From assembly GCA_028023455.1 (NCBI GenBank), contig JAQFVV010006197.1:20459254-20523253 (forward strand): a stretch of DNA of 64,000 nucleotides. The letters run 5' to 3'. The notes beneath the pieces were generated by a model, which saw only the letters and a program-made list of their open reading frames with translations, had not been told where the DNA came from and ran no database searches. Of this stretch, positions 38,524 to 51,144 are shown piece by piece (position 1 is the stretch's first letter; each line of letters begins with the position of its first letter). A program made the translations under genes and the position numbers. Origin of the DNA: Epiperipatus broadwayi (lineage: Eukaryota > Onychophora > Udeonychophora > Euonychophora > Peripatidae).

Positions 38524-41500
38524 GTAAAGAAAAATTCTTTTGCAATTTACTAAAACATAATTATATAACATAAATATAATTATTAAAGTATAAAAATTAA
38601 ATTAATACTTACACAACTTAATAATGTAATGGAATAATGAAAGTAAATGATATAGCTCTAAATTATTAAAATGCTAAAATAAATCGTGTTATGGGAATAA
38701 TAAGTAGCAGTAAATTTCCATTAACATTAATCTAGTGGTAGTAATGCTCTCTTGTTTAATTATTTCCAATTACACTCAAGCAGAAAACATAATATAAATT
38801 AACACCATACATATTTTTTAAAAAAAATGATAATCACATCGCTAAAAAAAATAAACCATGAAATTGATATTAACCAGTTGTAGCTGAATGATTGACTTGA
38901 GATTTAATAGGATTAAATCTTTGCGAGTGTTCAGCAACATTTTTTTAGCCTATACTAACTTTATAGTTTTGGTTAAATTGCTTTGAAAATAATAACAACA
39001 CACACGCGCACACACACACACACACACATTAAAACAATATTAAAAACACAAATAAAAATAACTGATATTTTTCTGGCAATGATTCAATGAGATGACGATT
39101 AAGACATGATTTTTTTTTTTTATTCTTCATTTATGTAATTAATGTCTATGTTAAAGTTGATAAAATAACTCATTTTAATCCTGTAATAGATGTAAAAGAC
39201 TATTTTAGTTTCTTGCAATTAGTAATTAATCTAAAGAAATTACATTTATTTTCCCATAATTCATTTTAATAACAAACAAAAAAATCAAAAGAAGCAACAG
39301 TGGCAAAATTATAATTCACTCTTGTGATTTAATTAAGCATGCTCTTTTTATAATAGCAATATTAAACGAATTGCATCCTCTTATCTTTATTGTTATAATT
39401 AGCAATGTAACATGTGTAGATAGTAATAGACAATCATTATCAGTTCTGTAAGCAAAAAATACAATGCAGCATATCAGAAATAGAACTCAAAACAATATAT
39501 TTATATTTACATTATGTGTGTAGGTTGTGACGAAACTTGACAATACGATAATATAACCAAGATGTAGCATTTCATCATCATTAGTGTTGCTTTGCCACTG
39601 CTTATCATCTCATCCAATAATTTATTCTAATCATTTCAAACTTAGAGTAACATTATTAATACACATAAAATAATTACTTATATATTATAATGTGTCTCCA
39701 TTTTATTCTTTGATTAATGGTTATTGTCCTTTAAGAATTTAAATGTGATTTCATCTCTATTTGTGAACCACTTCCATAAGTGAAACAGATCTTTCAAACT
39801 ATTTTCTGACTTCTATGCTTTTTTATTTTATTTTTTGGTAGAAAATATGTTTTTGTAATATACTTATCTACAATACATCTTTTACTTAATGTCTCAACAT
39901 TCACAAAACAGTAAGCTAACTTAATTATCTAAAAATAAAGAATCTGACATTAGATCAGTGACTATTCATTTCTATAATTTCATTTACAAATTAACTTACC
40001 TATTGATTTCTATTATGTCTATATTCTTAAAAAGAAATGACTTTGAAATAATGAGAGAAATTGTCTTCAAATATAGATTAAATAATAGCAAAAGAAATGG
40101 TGTGGTGTTTTGTTTTAATATACTACCCTTTCAAAAAAATTAAAAATAGCTGCAATTAACATAAATCACAGTTCATTAAACTATACTTCTTATTGCCCCT
40201 TCCCTACCTGCCATTACAAAAATGTCATATTCTTAAAGCAATAAAGTTAAATGCAATATGTATTAATTTTAATATAAAACCTCTTTATTTATTTTTTATA
40301 TAATAAACAAAAAAATCAAAATGTGTCTATTATTTCCATATCCCTCTAATTTCTTCACTGATATGTTTTTTTTTTTTTAAAAAAAAAAAACTGTTGCTAA
40401 CTTAATATCAACTAATTTAGAAATAAGCTCCCTATCCAAACTGTTTTAAAAGTTATTATTTCACTACATGTTTAGTAAACAATTTATCAGCAATGAAAGT
40501 AATTAAGGTAATACAAATCATTAATACATTAATTCACTGTACTTTTTATTCTATTCTATATACATCCACCTGATGAAAAATGTCAATCTTCCTCCATGGA
40601 TATGTGATACTAAGTGGCCTTTTCAACTATCCTCAAAGTGATGGGGGTGACATATAGTTGAGGAATAGAAAATGCAGCAGCTTGAACATTGAAAACGTAC
40701 CATTTCAATTAATTTCACATTTACAGTGCCAATAAATCCTTTATTTTATGAGATTACCTATTATTTTGGAGGAAGTAAATGCTTTAAACATATGTCCTTC
40801 AGAAATTGGTCAATTCTTTCTTCATCTGATAGGAAATAAAATAGAATGGGCTCGATCATGTACTGAAAATTTGGTATCAATATAATTAATTTATTACATA
40901 TTATAACAGTTAAGTTTGGTTTTTATATAAGTAAAAATATAATTGATCAAAGCACCAAATATAAACAACTCTCACATCAATTAGGATTATTAATTTTCTT
41001 CTTTAGTTTTACTTTCAAACATGGGCACATTTTTTTTTTTTTTATAGGAATATATTTATTTATATTTTTTTAAACTGAGTAATTAAATAAATTTTAAAAA
41101 AACTTAAAAAATTCTATCTTTTAAAATAATATAATCTAAGTATCATAAAGATTTAAAGAACTCTTCATATAATTCTTTCCAGATAGGAGAGAAAAGCTTG
41201 AAAGTTAAAGTAAGAAACAAAATGTAATTATTTTATGATATATATCTAAAAATCAAAAAATATTTGCGACACCTTTAAAAAAAAAACACATTAAAATAAA
41301 ATTTTGTTAAACAGATTAGAAAACAATAGCCAAATAAGAATGACGGGCAATTATTAAAGATTTTGAGATGTATTTTGAGATATAAATATTGTATTACAAC
41401 TTTAGTTTGTTTGTTTTTTTTTAAAAAAAAAGGACAGTGTATATACATATTATTGGTCATAATGAAACTAATAAACAAACAGGTCAAAAGTTCTAATTTT

Positions 41501-43050
41501 TACACAAAACATAATAATTTAATATTTAATAAAAATTACTACATTATATATACATAAGGAGCTAAAATTACTTGCTAAAATAAAATCTAATAAACAATAA
41601 TTATAACAAACTAGGTTAAAACTGCTATTTTCTCCACAAAATACATTATTGGAAAAAAAACAAAAACCAATTATATCACTTCCTAATTAAAAACAATGAA
41701 ATGTTTTATTTTTCACACTGCTAAGTCCAAATAAGTTGAGAGTACTTTAAATAGAATCAGCATGACATGAAACAACAATTTAATTAAAAGAGAGAGAAAA
41801 AAATGTCGGGGTGAACAATACATACTCATTACTTTATTCTATTTATCAACTTCCTCTGACTAGAAAGATTTTTTAAAAGTCCACATTAAAAATCAGCATC
41901 TGGGAAAGTTGTTCAGGAAATTAGAAAGACTAATCATATCCTCGATAATAATGAAGATAGTTAAAATAAGAATATGTACAACCAGTAAAATTTAAACTTT
42001 GTCAACACTAAGGTCAGTCACACAAACATATATATTTATAGCTGGATATAATGTAAATGTAATAAAACATATTTTTTTACTAAAAAAAACCCCAAAAACT
42101 TAAATAGATAATAAGAAAAAAATTAATTGTGGAGAGAAATACTTAGCATATACAGTATAAGACTATCATGAACAAAATTTTAAAATATTAAAATAATCAA
42201 AATAACACTACAAGTACAAATTGTAATACAAAAATTAATTGTCCATTGAATTTTCGGATTTAATAATGGCTACGAAATAATCAAGATATAAGCTAATCTG
42301 GCTTTTAGTTTTCGAGACTACTTATCTTTGTCAAAGCCAGTAAACGCAACTCAATAACGGTATTACAGATAATACAGTAAATAAACCAATAGGTAATAAG
42401 TAGCAAACAATATCCGATCATTATTGTCTGAACGTAGAAAAATAGCTGGAGGCATAAGATTGAAAATTTTGGTTTATAAAACATTCTAATCAAGCCCTTA
42501 ACATTAAAACTTATAATTTATCATTTAACGCTCAATGGATTACTTAATGTATTATCTTCATTACCATAGTTGATTTGCATTTACTGACTTGGACAAAGAT
42601 GTACAGCAGTGAAAACGAATTTAGTGCATAAGTTTTGAGCCATTACTGAATTGCATTGCTTTGATAAAAATGGGCAGCATCGAAAACTGAAAACCGGATT
42701 AGCCTAAATCTTTTGAAGTGATTATTTCATATTCTTTAAAGATGTCTGAGAATTCAGTTTACCAGATTATTATGTTCATTTTAAAAATTAAGTATAAATG
42801 GATGAACTCTAAATTTTAATAATCAACTCCTATAAAAAAAAAATTTTCATAATGGATTATAATAGAATAAGAATTAAAAATCATCACCATCATCTAAAAA
42901 ATCTATCCAACTTGACACTAAGGCCTTAACATTTCTCAACCAGCATATTTGCTTTCTCAAATTGTTATAGTCTATAGTATCATCTCCCCTAAATATAGAC
43001 CTTGTTACACATATGGATGAAAACTAGTATCATGTTTATATAAGCTCTGT
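38524..43050. other. A+T-rich DNA, no gene recognised
   Basis: Contains a CA microsatellite at about 39000-39028 and a T-run/A-run junction near 40367-40390. A slightly G+C-richer stretch at 40540-40880 has no identifiable motif. Confidence 0.45.
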
Positions 43051-43051
43051 G

Positions 43052-43115
43052 TGATGTAATACAGTGGTAGAATATAAGAGCTAAACATCAACAGAGTTGA
43101 TTCTCAGCCAAGTAA
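43052..43115 (+). repeat. tRNA-related SINE head, diverged
   Basis: ACAGTGGTAGAATATAAGAG resembles a tRNA D-arm and box A. CTAAACATCAACAGAGTTGA and TTCTCA resemble an anticodon arm and a weak box B. Too diverged to be a functional tRNA. Confidence 0.4.
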
Positions 43116-43124
43116 AAGATGCAA

Positions 43125-43876
43125 CTAAACTCAGTACTATAACCTGTATGGTGTTGTGATCACATTATCATTAGAGACATTACATGTTACATAACCTCCT
43201 AATTAACTACCCATATGATTATTTTACTTATGCTTATATTTAAAGTTTTTCTGTATGTACATGTAAAGATTAACATATCTTACTATTGATATCAAATAAA
43301 CATGTCACCTTTAGAAGTCCTAGAGTACATTTTGAATGTTTGTCCAGAAAATTCTGAGAATGTTAACAACATTCAAAAATTAAACAAATATTTTCATTAA
43401 GTAAACTGACTTAATTATAAACATATGAATTCATATCGATTACTCTCACTTTTTTACAGAATTAAAATATTTGGCTTTAATTCAGTATTAACCTAATATA
43501 TATATATTGACTAACAATATGCATATTCATATATGATACTTAAAAAAATCATATAATCAGATGACCAAACTGAGATTTTTTTCTTTTTCTGGAATAACCT
43601 ACAAACTCACTTTCACCCACAATCCTAAACTGTACAGGGCAATAAGATAACTGAATTAAGGCACGGGACATTAAATAAATCATGAAAAAAAGACATGTAT
43701 AATTGTAAAAATAAACTTCTAAATGTATCTACCACCACCCCCATCCCCTTATCTAAAAAAAAAAATCAGGGAAAACTACAGGAAGAGATCATAAATGAAA
43801 TTATTTTAATAAAAAAGAAAAAAACAGTTTACCAAAAAAATTTGAAAGACATAGGTTTTTTTTTTAAATTATTCCT
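43125..43876. other. A+T-rich DNA, no gene recognised
   Basis: Nothing nameable before the piggyBac target site. Confidence 0.45.
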
Positions 43877-44129
43877 CTAACCCTTTGAGACCGAAATGCG
43901 CCCACTGACGCAGAAAAAAAAGTTTGCAATTTCGACCGCAATAGTGCGCAAACCGTATACGTCACAGTTACGGGTCTTTTTTCTTTCTCTCCGCCATTTT
44001 TCTATCTTTTTGTACGTCTAAAAAATTTTTCTGTGCGATGAAAATTAGATTTTTTATAGCAATTTTTGTAAAGTACATTATTAAAATTTTATAATTTTTT
44101 TTTCTTTCTAGATTTTATCAACGTATAAA

Positions 44130-45140
44130 CAAAATAACCGCACAAATGGCTTCTTTCACCGCTGAACGTAATTTTGATTGATTCTGACGAAGACTTTTCT
44201 GTTTGTGTTTGATTCTGAGGTTTCGTCATATTTCACCATTACCCGTGAGTATTCAATTCCTGATCTATTTCATTTATTTTTTATACAAAATTATATATTT
44301 GCACTGAAAGCCATAGGTATGTTTCAGAGTGGAAGGCATTACCGAAGTGGGTTGATCTGTCACCCGCTGAGTTGAATGTATTTTTTGGTATGATTATTCA
44401 TGCTTGTACTATATCACGCATACCAAAACTAAAATTTATTTGGTCTAAAAATGAATATTTGCATCAACCGGTACTTGCTAACTTGCTAGAGTTATGACCC
44501 GAGATCGATTTTTTGGTATTCTAAATAATTTACAATGCCTCCCAATGCTGAATCAACAGTCATCATCATCATCATCATCTCCCACTGATATATAATAATT
44601 GTTTGTAATTCCTTTGGATTATTTATTTTATTTACTGTTTTTATTCATTTCATTGTAGATAAGTTTTTAATTACTTTGAAACATACTTTGCTATTATGCT
44701 CTCCTATGAAATAATGCACAATTTAGCTCACCCTTTCTCCCATGATATTCCAATAATATAGTAAGTATTTTTTACACTCATAACTTAGAATTTACTATGT
44801 TTTTATTCATTTCATTGTAGATAAGTTTTTAATTACTTTGAAGCATACTTTGCTATTATGGTCTCCTATGAAATAATGCATAATTTAGCTCGCCCTTTCT
44901 CCCATGATATTCCAATAATATAGTAATTATTTTTTACCCCTATAACTTACACTTTACTAAAGTTATTACTGTTATTTTTTTTTTGATCCACACTAAAACC
45001 TTGCATTTCTAATAGATATCCCGCATAGAGGGCCTAGAAAAACAACTGCTTGCAAAAATTGAACATATAGGCTGGTTAGTAAAAAAAGCGAAACTGAAAT
45101 TGTCACCTTTTGCCACATTACACCAACAAACTGTAACTCA
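44130..45140 (+). pseudogene. piggyBac transposase (DDE_Tnp_1_7 type) remnant
   Basis: The transposase would excise and reinsert the element at TTAA-type sites. Decayed blocks occur in family order. An acidic N-terminal segment (IDSDEDFSV, near 44160-44200) comes first. Then WVDLSPAELNVFFGMIIHAC (about 44349-44410) matches the LSPxELxxFxGxxI region. SRIPKLKFIWSKNEYL follows and, after a one-base frame change, MTRDRFFGILNNLQCLP (44495-44545), the MSRxRFxxIxxxLH signature. Far downstream, near 45018-45130, is a Cys-rich C-terminal zinc domain (PRKTTACKN, then TEIVTFCH and TNCNSG) with one Cys codon replaced by a stop. The central catalytic Asp region is not recognisable; it is occupied by a tandem duplication. 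Several frameshifts and stops are present. Confidence 0.82.
44632..44955 (+). repeat. 162-bp tandem duplication inside the piggyBac
   Basis: Two near-identical units with a 162-base period run from 44632 to 44793 and from 44794 to about 44955. Each has a pyrimidine-rich stretch ending TTCATTTCATTGTAG, about 100 bases of more complex sequence, then TATAGTAA. In the first unit the last part is GTAAGTATTTTTT, a perfect-looking 5' splice-site consensus, so each unit resembles an exon between an acceptor and a donor. Whether this was ever spliced is unknown. Confidence 0.85.
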
Positions 45141-45479
45141 GGTAGGTCATGTTATATATTATTTTTTTCTGCATTTTATGATGAATGTGATGAAGCTGTC
45201 TATGAAATTGTAATTTTAGGTTATACATTTCAAAATTGAGAGTTTGTGAACCAATATAAAAATAAAAATTTTAAAAATGTGAAAAATATCCTTTTTTTTA
45301 TTATTTTTTTGTGGTAACGACTACTTTATCAGCTTTATTACATTCTTTCATATTTGCACTTTATAAAAATATATATATATTTTTATTTATTGTAATAAAT
45401 TAGACATTTCATTTAAAATTGTATGTCCTGTAATTTTTTCTGGGAATTCAAAATGGCCGTTCAGGTCTCTAAGGGCTAA

Positions 45480-47510
45480 AGCGTAATGATTTATAATAAA
45501 TACAATGATCTCTCAACCAATTGGAAAAAAAAATACTATTTTTCAGTATTCATCAAATACTTTCTTTGGTATAAAATTCAGTTGTAGAAATGTATGTTTA
45601 CCGAAACATTTACGTACTGTTTTTTTTATTGTTTTTGTTATTATTTTTTGGCATTTATGACTGATAAATCATAGCTCACAATTTAATATTTATCCACAAA
45701 GATAGTGTTTATTTAAAAAATTTAAATCAACACATTTATTTTTTTTAAAATAATAATAACAATCATACCTTCTCTCTTTAATTCTCATAATTCAAAGTTA
45801 TAGTAATGTTTTTTTTTTTTTACTTCAAAACTCTCTCCTCCACCACACACTTTTCCTCATTTTCTAATAATTTTAAAGAGATTTTTATTTTGTTAGCATT
45901 TTTAGATATAACTGAAGTGACAAAAATTAGCACAAGTAAATAAACATATTTACTTTTTTTTTTTTTTTACTTTTTATAGTAAATTAATGATTAGATAGAA
46001 TTATTCATTTTTTAAAAATCTTATTAATATTAACTCCAATTTTTTTTACATATATAATTTTTATATTAAAATCGTATATAAACTGTATTTTATATGTACA
46101 CACATTTTGCAAGCAACAAAATTGGAATGTTTTGAATTGTAATATCTGTGTTGTATATGAAACTGTGAGTTGATTTATACTCCATTTGTACTATTTTCAG
46201 TGAACAACCTTGAAAAATGATGCACTAGGAGTTCACTGCATTGTATATAATATTCCAAAAGTATTTTTATGCTGCACAACTATTCTTTAGCCAATCATTA
46301 AAATTAAAAACAAAATAATATATATTATTCCAATTAAAAAATAAATCTTGCAACATTTACAAACATTAACTATAAAATATATATTTAGTAGAAATAATGC
46401 AGTGACTTTAAAGTAATGAAAGCCAAAAACAAATGGTATACAGTATACTAGTAGCAGTTCTCTTTACTTAAAAAAAAAAAAAAAGAGGGAGGCGGGGTAT
46501 TAAATTGCCCAAACTGAGAATTTTTTTTATACTTTTGTTAATTGGTAAATAGGTATTCATGTTCCACAAAGCATTAAATCATACAAGTCAAATATTCAGT
46601 GATTTTATCCATATTAATAATTTCACAAAATGTTAAAATATAACTTAAGTATAATTCATTCCTTACTGAGAGAATTTCTATTTTACCGAAAACTGAAAAA
46701 AAAAAGGTAAATAATTAAAAAAAAAAAACAGAAATTAATCAGAAACTATTTAAGTTGTTTTAGCATTGTGGAGGAATAGAAAATGCAAAAAATAAAGGTT
46801 GCTTGCATTGATCTCCAGCTGAGTAAAGTAAAAATAAATAAATACATTTTAACTGGTCTACTCAACCTATGAATGTGATGTGCGTATGTCACATGACTTT
46901 CTAAGTGATTGACCATACTACTATTTTTCAATGAAAATGTACAAACAATACAAAGATTAATAAAAAAAACCACATCTAATTATTAAAAATAATACAAAAA
47001 TTTCATATTTCAAAAGAATATTATATGTATTTGAAAAGTTTTAAACTGTTTCTGAGCTTTTATAGTTAGTTCTAAAGCAGGTCTAATATGAATTATTACA
47101 GATCTTAGCATAAACTTACAACTAATAAAAAAAAACCATATATTTGTAGTTTTGTCAGTAAGAAAACTTACAAGCTCTTCAAAATATACACTATAATATT
47201 TATAATTCATTTATAACATAATAGTTTATTAAACATTGAAAAATAAATTTATAATATAACCAACAAATACAATAACACCCACAATAATAAGAGAATATAG
47301 AGCACAAGGCAGACGTTATTTGACCTTAATATTATTTTATTAAGTTTTATTCCGACAATTATTTTGTTAACACAATTATTTAAACATCTATAACAAAAAT
47401 AAAAATAATTTAAAAAAAAAAAGAAAATTAAAAATAATTAAAAAACAAAACAAACCATAAGAATAATATTTGAATACAAGTATAATGTATATACTGAAAT
47501 TTAGATGTAA
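45480..47510. other. A+T-rich DNA, no gene recognised
   Basis: Long A and T runs. No motif seen. Confidence 0.5.
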
Positions 47511-47514
47511 TTAA

Positions 47515-47805
47515 AGATGATTTGAACATAGAGTTTCTAACTCCCTTCAGCCACCCACTCCATCTTATATAACTGATATACATGATCACATATATGTGAA
47601 AGAGAAATGATCTCCAATATGCATGTAATTAAAGGGAATTTGAACACAAACTTTCAAACTCGCTTCAACTATCCATTCTATCTTATATAACTGATACACA
47701 TAACCACATACATGTGAAAAAGATAAATGATCTCCAATATACATATTTCATTCATAGCTGAAGGGAGTTTGAAAGTCTGTGTTCAAATCCCCTTTAGTTA
47801 AAAAC
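47515..47805. repeat. Family S-related composite: two tandem units and an inverted end
   Basis: Two direct units of about 120 bases (47515-47630 and 47632-47745) share TTTGAACA, CATCTTATATAACTGATA and GAAATGATCTCCAATAT-type blocks. They are followed by AGCTGAAGGGAGTTTGAAAG and TCTGTGTTCAAATCCCCTTT, the inverse of the unit start. The element can fold back. It is a distant relative of family S and closest to 50985-51142. Confidence 0.65.
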
Positions 47806-47809
47806 AATA

Positions 47810-48570
47810 ATATTATAATAAAATAATTATAGGGATATGTTGCACTTAATCTCCTTTTGAAAGTCGTGAAATAAAGCCATTAATTTTTGTTTTTTACTGT
47901 ACACATGATATACATTTAAAATTTCTAAAAATATATATACAAAAAAATATTTTTTAAAAAATTAAAAGTAACAATTTGATATGAATATAAAAAAAAGAAA
48001 TTATGAATGACAACATTTTAGAAGACTAAACAATGATAATAAAAAGAATTAAGAACTTAATTTTAAAATAACAATTTAATAATACAATAAATTAAATTGT
48101 CATTACATTAAATTACAAATAAATATTGTCAATCAGGAATAATTAATATATGCTATTAACTGAAAGAGGACTAAAGGAACTGAGTAGGACAAATATCTAA
48201 TGTTGACTGCATATGTTTTTGTTGCTACAGCTATTATTAAGTGATTTTTCGTATAGTAAACTAAAATGGATAGGCTGCTCATCAATATGCATCAGAACAA
48301 AAAATGAGTATACTGGCTTTTCTTTTCAGTTGTTTGTTAGTTCTTAACTAAAATATCAGTTGAATTTTATTGAATGCAAAATAAATGTGGTGTGAATGGA
48401 TTTTTAAAATAGAAATTCATAATTATGACATACTTAGCTAATTCCCAAGAGGCTGTATATTCACCAATAAGGACAGCAGTTGGTAGATGACAATCATTTA
48501 CAAAGATATATATAATTATAGATCACTTTCAAATAAAGGAAGATCACATGAATAGAGAAAAAAATGTTTA
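47810..48570. other. A+T-rich DNA, no gene recognised
   Basis: Nothing nameable. The LINE remnant that follows may begin in the last 100 bases. Confidence 0.45.
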
Positions 48571-48574
48571 ATAT

Positions 48575-50370
48575 TAAACAGAACATTGTTGGACTTTGTA
48601 AAATTTGAAGAAAAGGTGAATAGACAATTGATATTAAAGACGGACCTGCCTTTTTTTTTTACAAAGGCACAAATATTGGAAGCACAAATGTTGCAGGATC
48701 CTTCATTAATGTGAAAAACAATATTATGAAGATTGGCAGTATTTTACATGAAGTGGCAAAATTAATTATTCAAATTAATGAAAGATGCCAAATGCAGATA
48801 ATTCAGGCTTATACAATGGTCAAATATCCAATATACCAAATAAGTTCTTATTATGATGAAAAAGTAAAAGAATTTGGTACTTACGTAATATGTCTTCTCA
48901 AAGCTTGCCATCCATTTCTAGTTTAAACCATCCATTTTAGTGGCTTCTAATACCTGGTATAAACAATAGGGCTGACTCTAGATTATTGCATTCAATATTT
49001 ACTTGTTTTTTTTTGTTTATTAAAATGATAAAGAAACACAAAAGTCCTAAGGATTGTAATTAAAATTTTTTTTAATGTAAATGCTGTAAAGAAAATAAAA
49101 CATGATTATACAAACTATAACAAATGGGATTATTCATGTTGGATGGATAGATATCACTTTTTGGATAAGTATTATCCTGTAATTTTGAAAAAATTTCATT
49201 GCATCTTGTTCTGATGATAGGAGATTCCAAATTTTAATCATAATTCCAAAGAGATAAAGCAAAAAAGAAATGTTAAAAAATAACGATAATTTCAGTTAAT
49301 GAATATTTAAAAAATCATGATAATTTTAGCCACATATTAACTATTCACTACATGTTAAGAGTTCACCATGCATTAACGTTTGAACATTATTTTGTGAATG
49401 GAATTTACTTAAAAATGCATTCAAATTTTATAAAATTAACTTATTTGAAAAAATAATTTTGAAAAAACAAAATGTAAACAAATACTTTGACACTAAAAAT
49501 GGATTGTTTAAACACAACACCCATATATTTTAAAATTAATGCTAATTTTAAAAAATTTGAATACATTTTTTAATAAATTCCATTCCCAACATAACATTCA
49601 AACATTAACACGTAGTGAACCCTTAACACATGGCGAAATGTTAATACATAGCTAAAATTATCATGATTTTTATAACGTTTGTTATTTAAAATTATCATTA
49701 TTTTTAAACATTCCTTTTTTGCTTTATCATTTTTGGAAATATTAAAATTTGAAATCTTCCATAAACAGAACAATTTGCAGTGGAATATTTTCAAAATTAT
49801 GGGATAGTGCCCACCCAAAAAGTGATGTCTGTCCGCCGACGTGAATCACAATGTTTGTTATAGTTTGCTTAATCATGTTTTATTTCTATTTTCTTTACTG
49901 CATTTACATTAAAAAACTTTTTAATTACAATTCTTTAGAATTGTGAGTTTCTTTATCATTTTAATAAATAAAACAAAAAGTAAATATTAAATATGATAAG
50001 TTAGAATCAGTCATATTGTTTATACCATGTGTTGAAAGTCCATGAAAATGGATTACTTAACATAAAAACAGATGGCAAGCTTCTGGTAGCAAGTGCAGAA
50101 TTTTATATGGACAAACAAAATATTTTTGATCAAAACAAGCAACATTTAAAAATTATTATGGAAAACTTTAATGCTAAAATTGATAAACAAATGAAAGATG
50201 AAAATGCATGGAAAATTTTTGTTAAGCTCATAGAAATGAGAGAGGACACAATATTGTGGAGCACAAAGAAAAAGAAAAATTGTATAAATTCTTTCTTTAA
50301 AAAAAAAAAAAAAGCAATGGAAATGGACATGGAAGTATCCAAATGAAAGCAGAGCAGAAATAGAAAATAT
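48575..50370 (+). pseudogene. LINE family B remnant: APE endonuclease domain, split by a foldback insertion
   Basis: Two coding pieces flank a 1.2-kb insertion. The first (about 48575-48875) reads NIVGLCKI with RKGE, then a G-S-x-N-V-A-G-S-F-I-N block, then EVAKLIIQINERCQMQIIQA, and ends DEKVKEF. The second (50097-50370) continues with a tyrosine and FDQNKQHLKIIMENFNAKID, where the family has GDFNAKIG, so the catalytic Asp is replaced. It then has NCINSFFKKKKK near 50278-50315, where the family has NTxFxKK followed by WTW, and a decayed end. This is the endonuclease of an invertebrate LINE ('craniofacial development protein 2-like' type) and complements the thumb (26640-26865) and C-terminal (9108-9500) fragments. 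The frame is continuous across the insertion if one copy of the 7-bp duplication is kept. Confidence 0.82.
48876..50096. mobile_element. 1.2-kb foldback FB6 inserted in a LINE endonuclease, 7-bp target-site duplication
   Basis: Nearly the whole 1221-bp unit is an inverted repeat with arms of about 600 bases. Paired blocks include AAGCTTGCCATC (left) with GATGGCAAGCTT (right), GGTATAAACAATAGGGCTGA (left) with TCATATTGTTTATACC (right), and TAACTATTCACTACATGTTA with TTAACACGTAGTGAACCCTT nearer the centre. The outer ends GGTACTTAC and AAGTGC are partly inverse. AGAATTT flanks it at 48869-48875 and 50097-50103. No coding capacity is visible. Long arms recall MULE or classical foldback elements, but a 7-bp duplication does not fit MULEs (usually 9), so the superfamily is open. 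Confidence 0.88.
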
Positions 50371-50374
50371 ATAT

Positions 50375-50980
50375 TTTAAAACTGTAATGTTTTTTGTCAA
50401 AATGCAGGAAATAAATGTCTAAGCATTAGGATACTAAGTGATAACACAATGAATGTTAATAGAGTTAGTCATTGAATGCTTCTCCTTAATACACATTGCT
50501 TTATACAATTTAACACACTAGTGGAATAGTGGATTCATGAATGAAAGATTCTTGGAATAAATTACAAATAAGGAAAGATAAGGAAAACTTAGTATGGCTG
50601 ATTGAATGAAAATGTTAGGCCAATTTTCTATTTGAATGCTTAAAGTAAACTAATCACTCAAGGAACTACCATGTCATTATTATAATTATTATCCGAACAA
50701 CTTTTATTTAGAACAATGTCATACATCTGATATTTAAAATAAAACAATAAAAATTCTTTACATTATTAAGATGGATATTGATATATTTAAAAAATAATCA
50801 TATACAACAAAAAATGTTCAATCTCCCCACATACTTAAAGACTTATGGAAAAAACAAATAATACCCAAGATGCAATTATTATTTATAATCATTACTTAAT
50901 TCACCTAGGATGATGTCACCAAATGAATTTGTTCAGAAATGTCTCACTTAAAAATTGTAGTAATATAATTATACATATAT
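50375..50980. other. A+T-rich DNA, no gene recognised
   Basis: No motif seen. Confidence 0.45.
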
Positions 50981-50984
50981 AAAT

Positions 50985-51142
50985 GTAGGGGATTTCAACA
51001 CAGACTTTCAAGCACCCTTTAACTATTCACACTATCTCATATGACTGATACACATGACCATACACACGTAGAAAACATAAATAATCACCAATATACGTAT
51101 TTCATGCTAAACCAACACTCATCAGTTGGTCGAGATCAACTG
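50985..51142 (-). repeat. Dispersed repeat family S copy
   Basis: Shares CACAGACTTTCAAGC, the GATACACATGACCA module, ATAAATAATCACCAATATAC, TATTTCATGCTAAACCA and CATCAGTTGGTCGAGATC with 21955-22150 and 47515-47805. The box-B position is changed in this copy. Confidence 0.75.
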
Positions 51143-51144
51143 TT

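Larger units (their letters stand above)
43881..45475 (+). mobile_element. piggyBac-like DNA transposon, decayed, with terminal inverted repeats
   Basis: The left end CCCTTTGAGACCGAAATG and the inverse of the right end, CCCTTAGAGACCTGAACG, form a terminal inverted repeat; CCCTT(T/A)GAGACC is the shared core. CCCT-starting ends are typical of piggyBac elements. The element is 1595 bp and is flanked on both sides by CTAA (43877-43880 and 45476-45479), where piggyBac elements normally duplicate TTAA. The interior encodes a broken piggyBac-type transposase on the plus strand, and the region near the left end is relatively G+C-rich. Internal decay means this copy can no longer make transposase. 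Confidence 0.88.

Noticed and set aside
44659-44760. Host exon between splice-like sites
   Set aside because: It lies inside the piggyBac ends, is tandemly duplicated and has stops in all useful frames; I list it only as an exon-like duplication.
48711-48926. Stand-alone small gene
   Set aside because: It is the first half of a LINE endonuclease and runs past 48875 into the inserted foldback.
50130-50400. Minus-strand open frames with hydrophobic, phenylalanine-rich translations
   Set aside because: They lie opposite the Lys-rich LINE endonuclease remnant and are mirror images of its codons.
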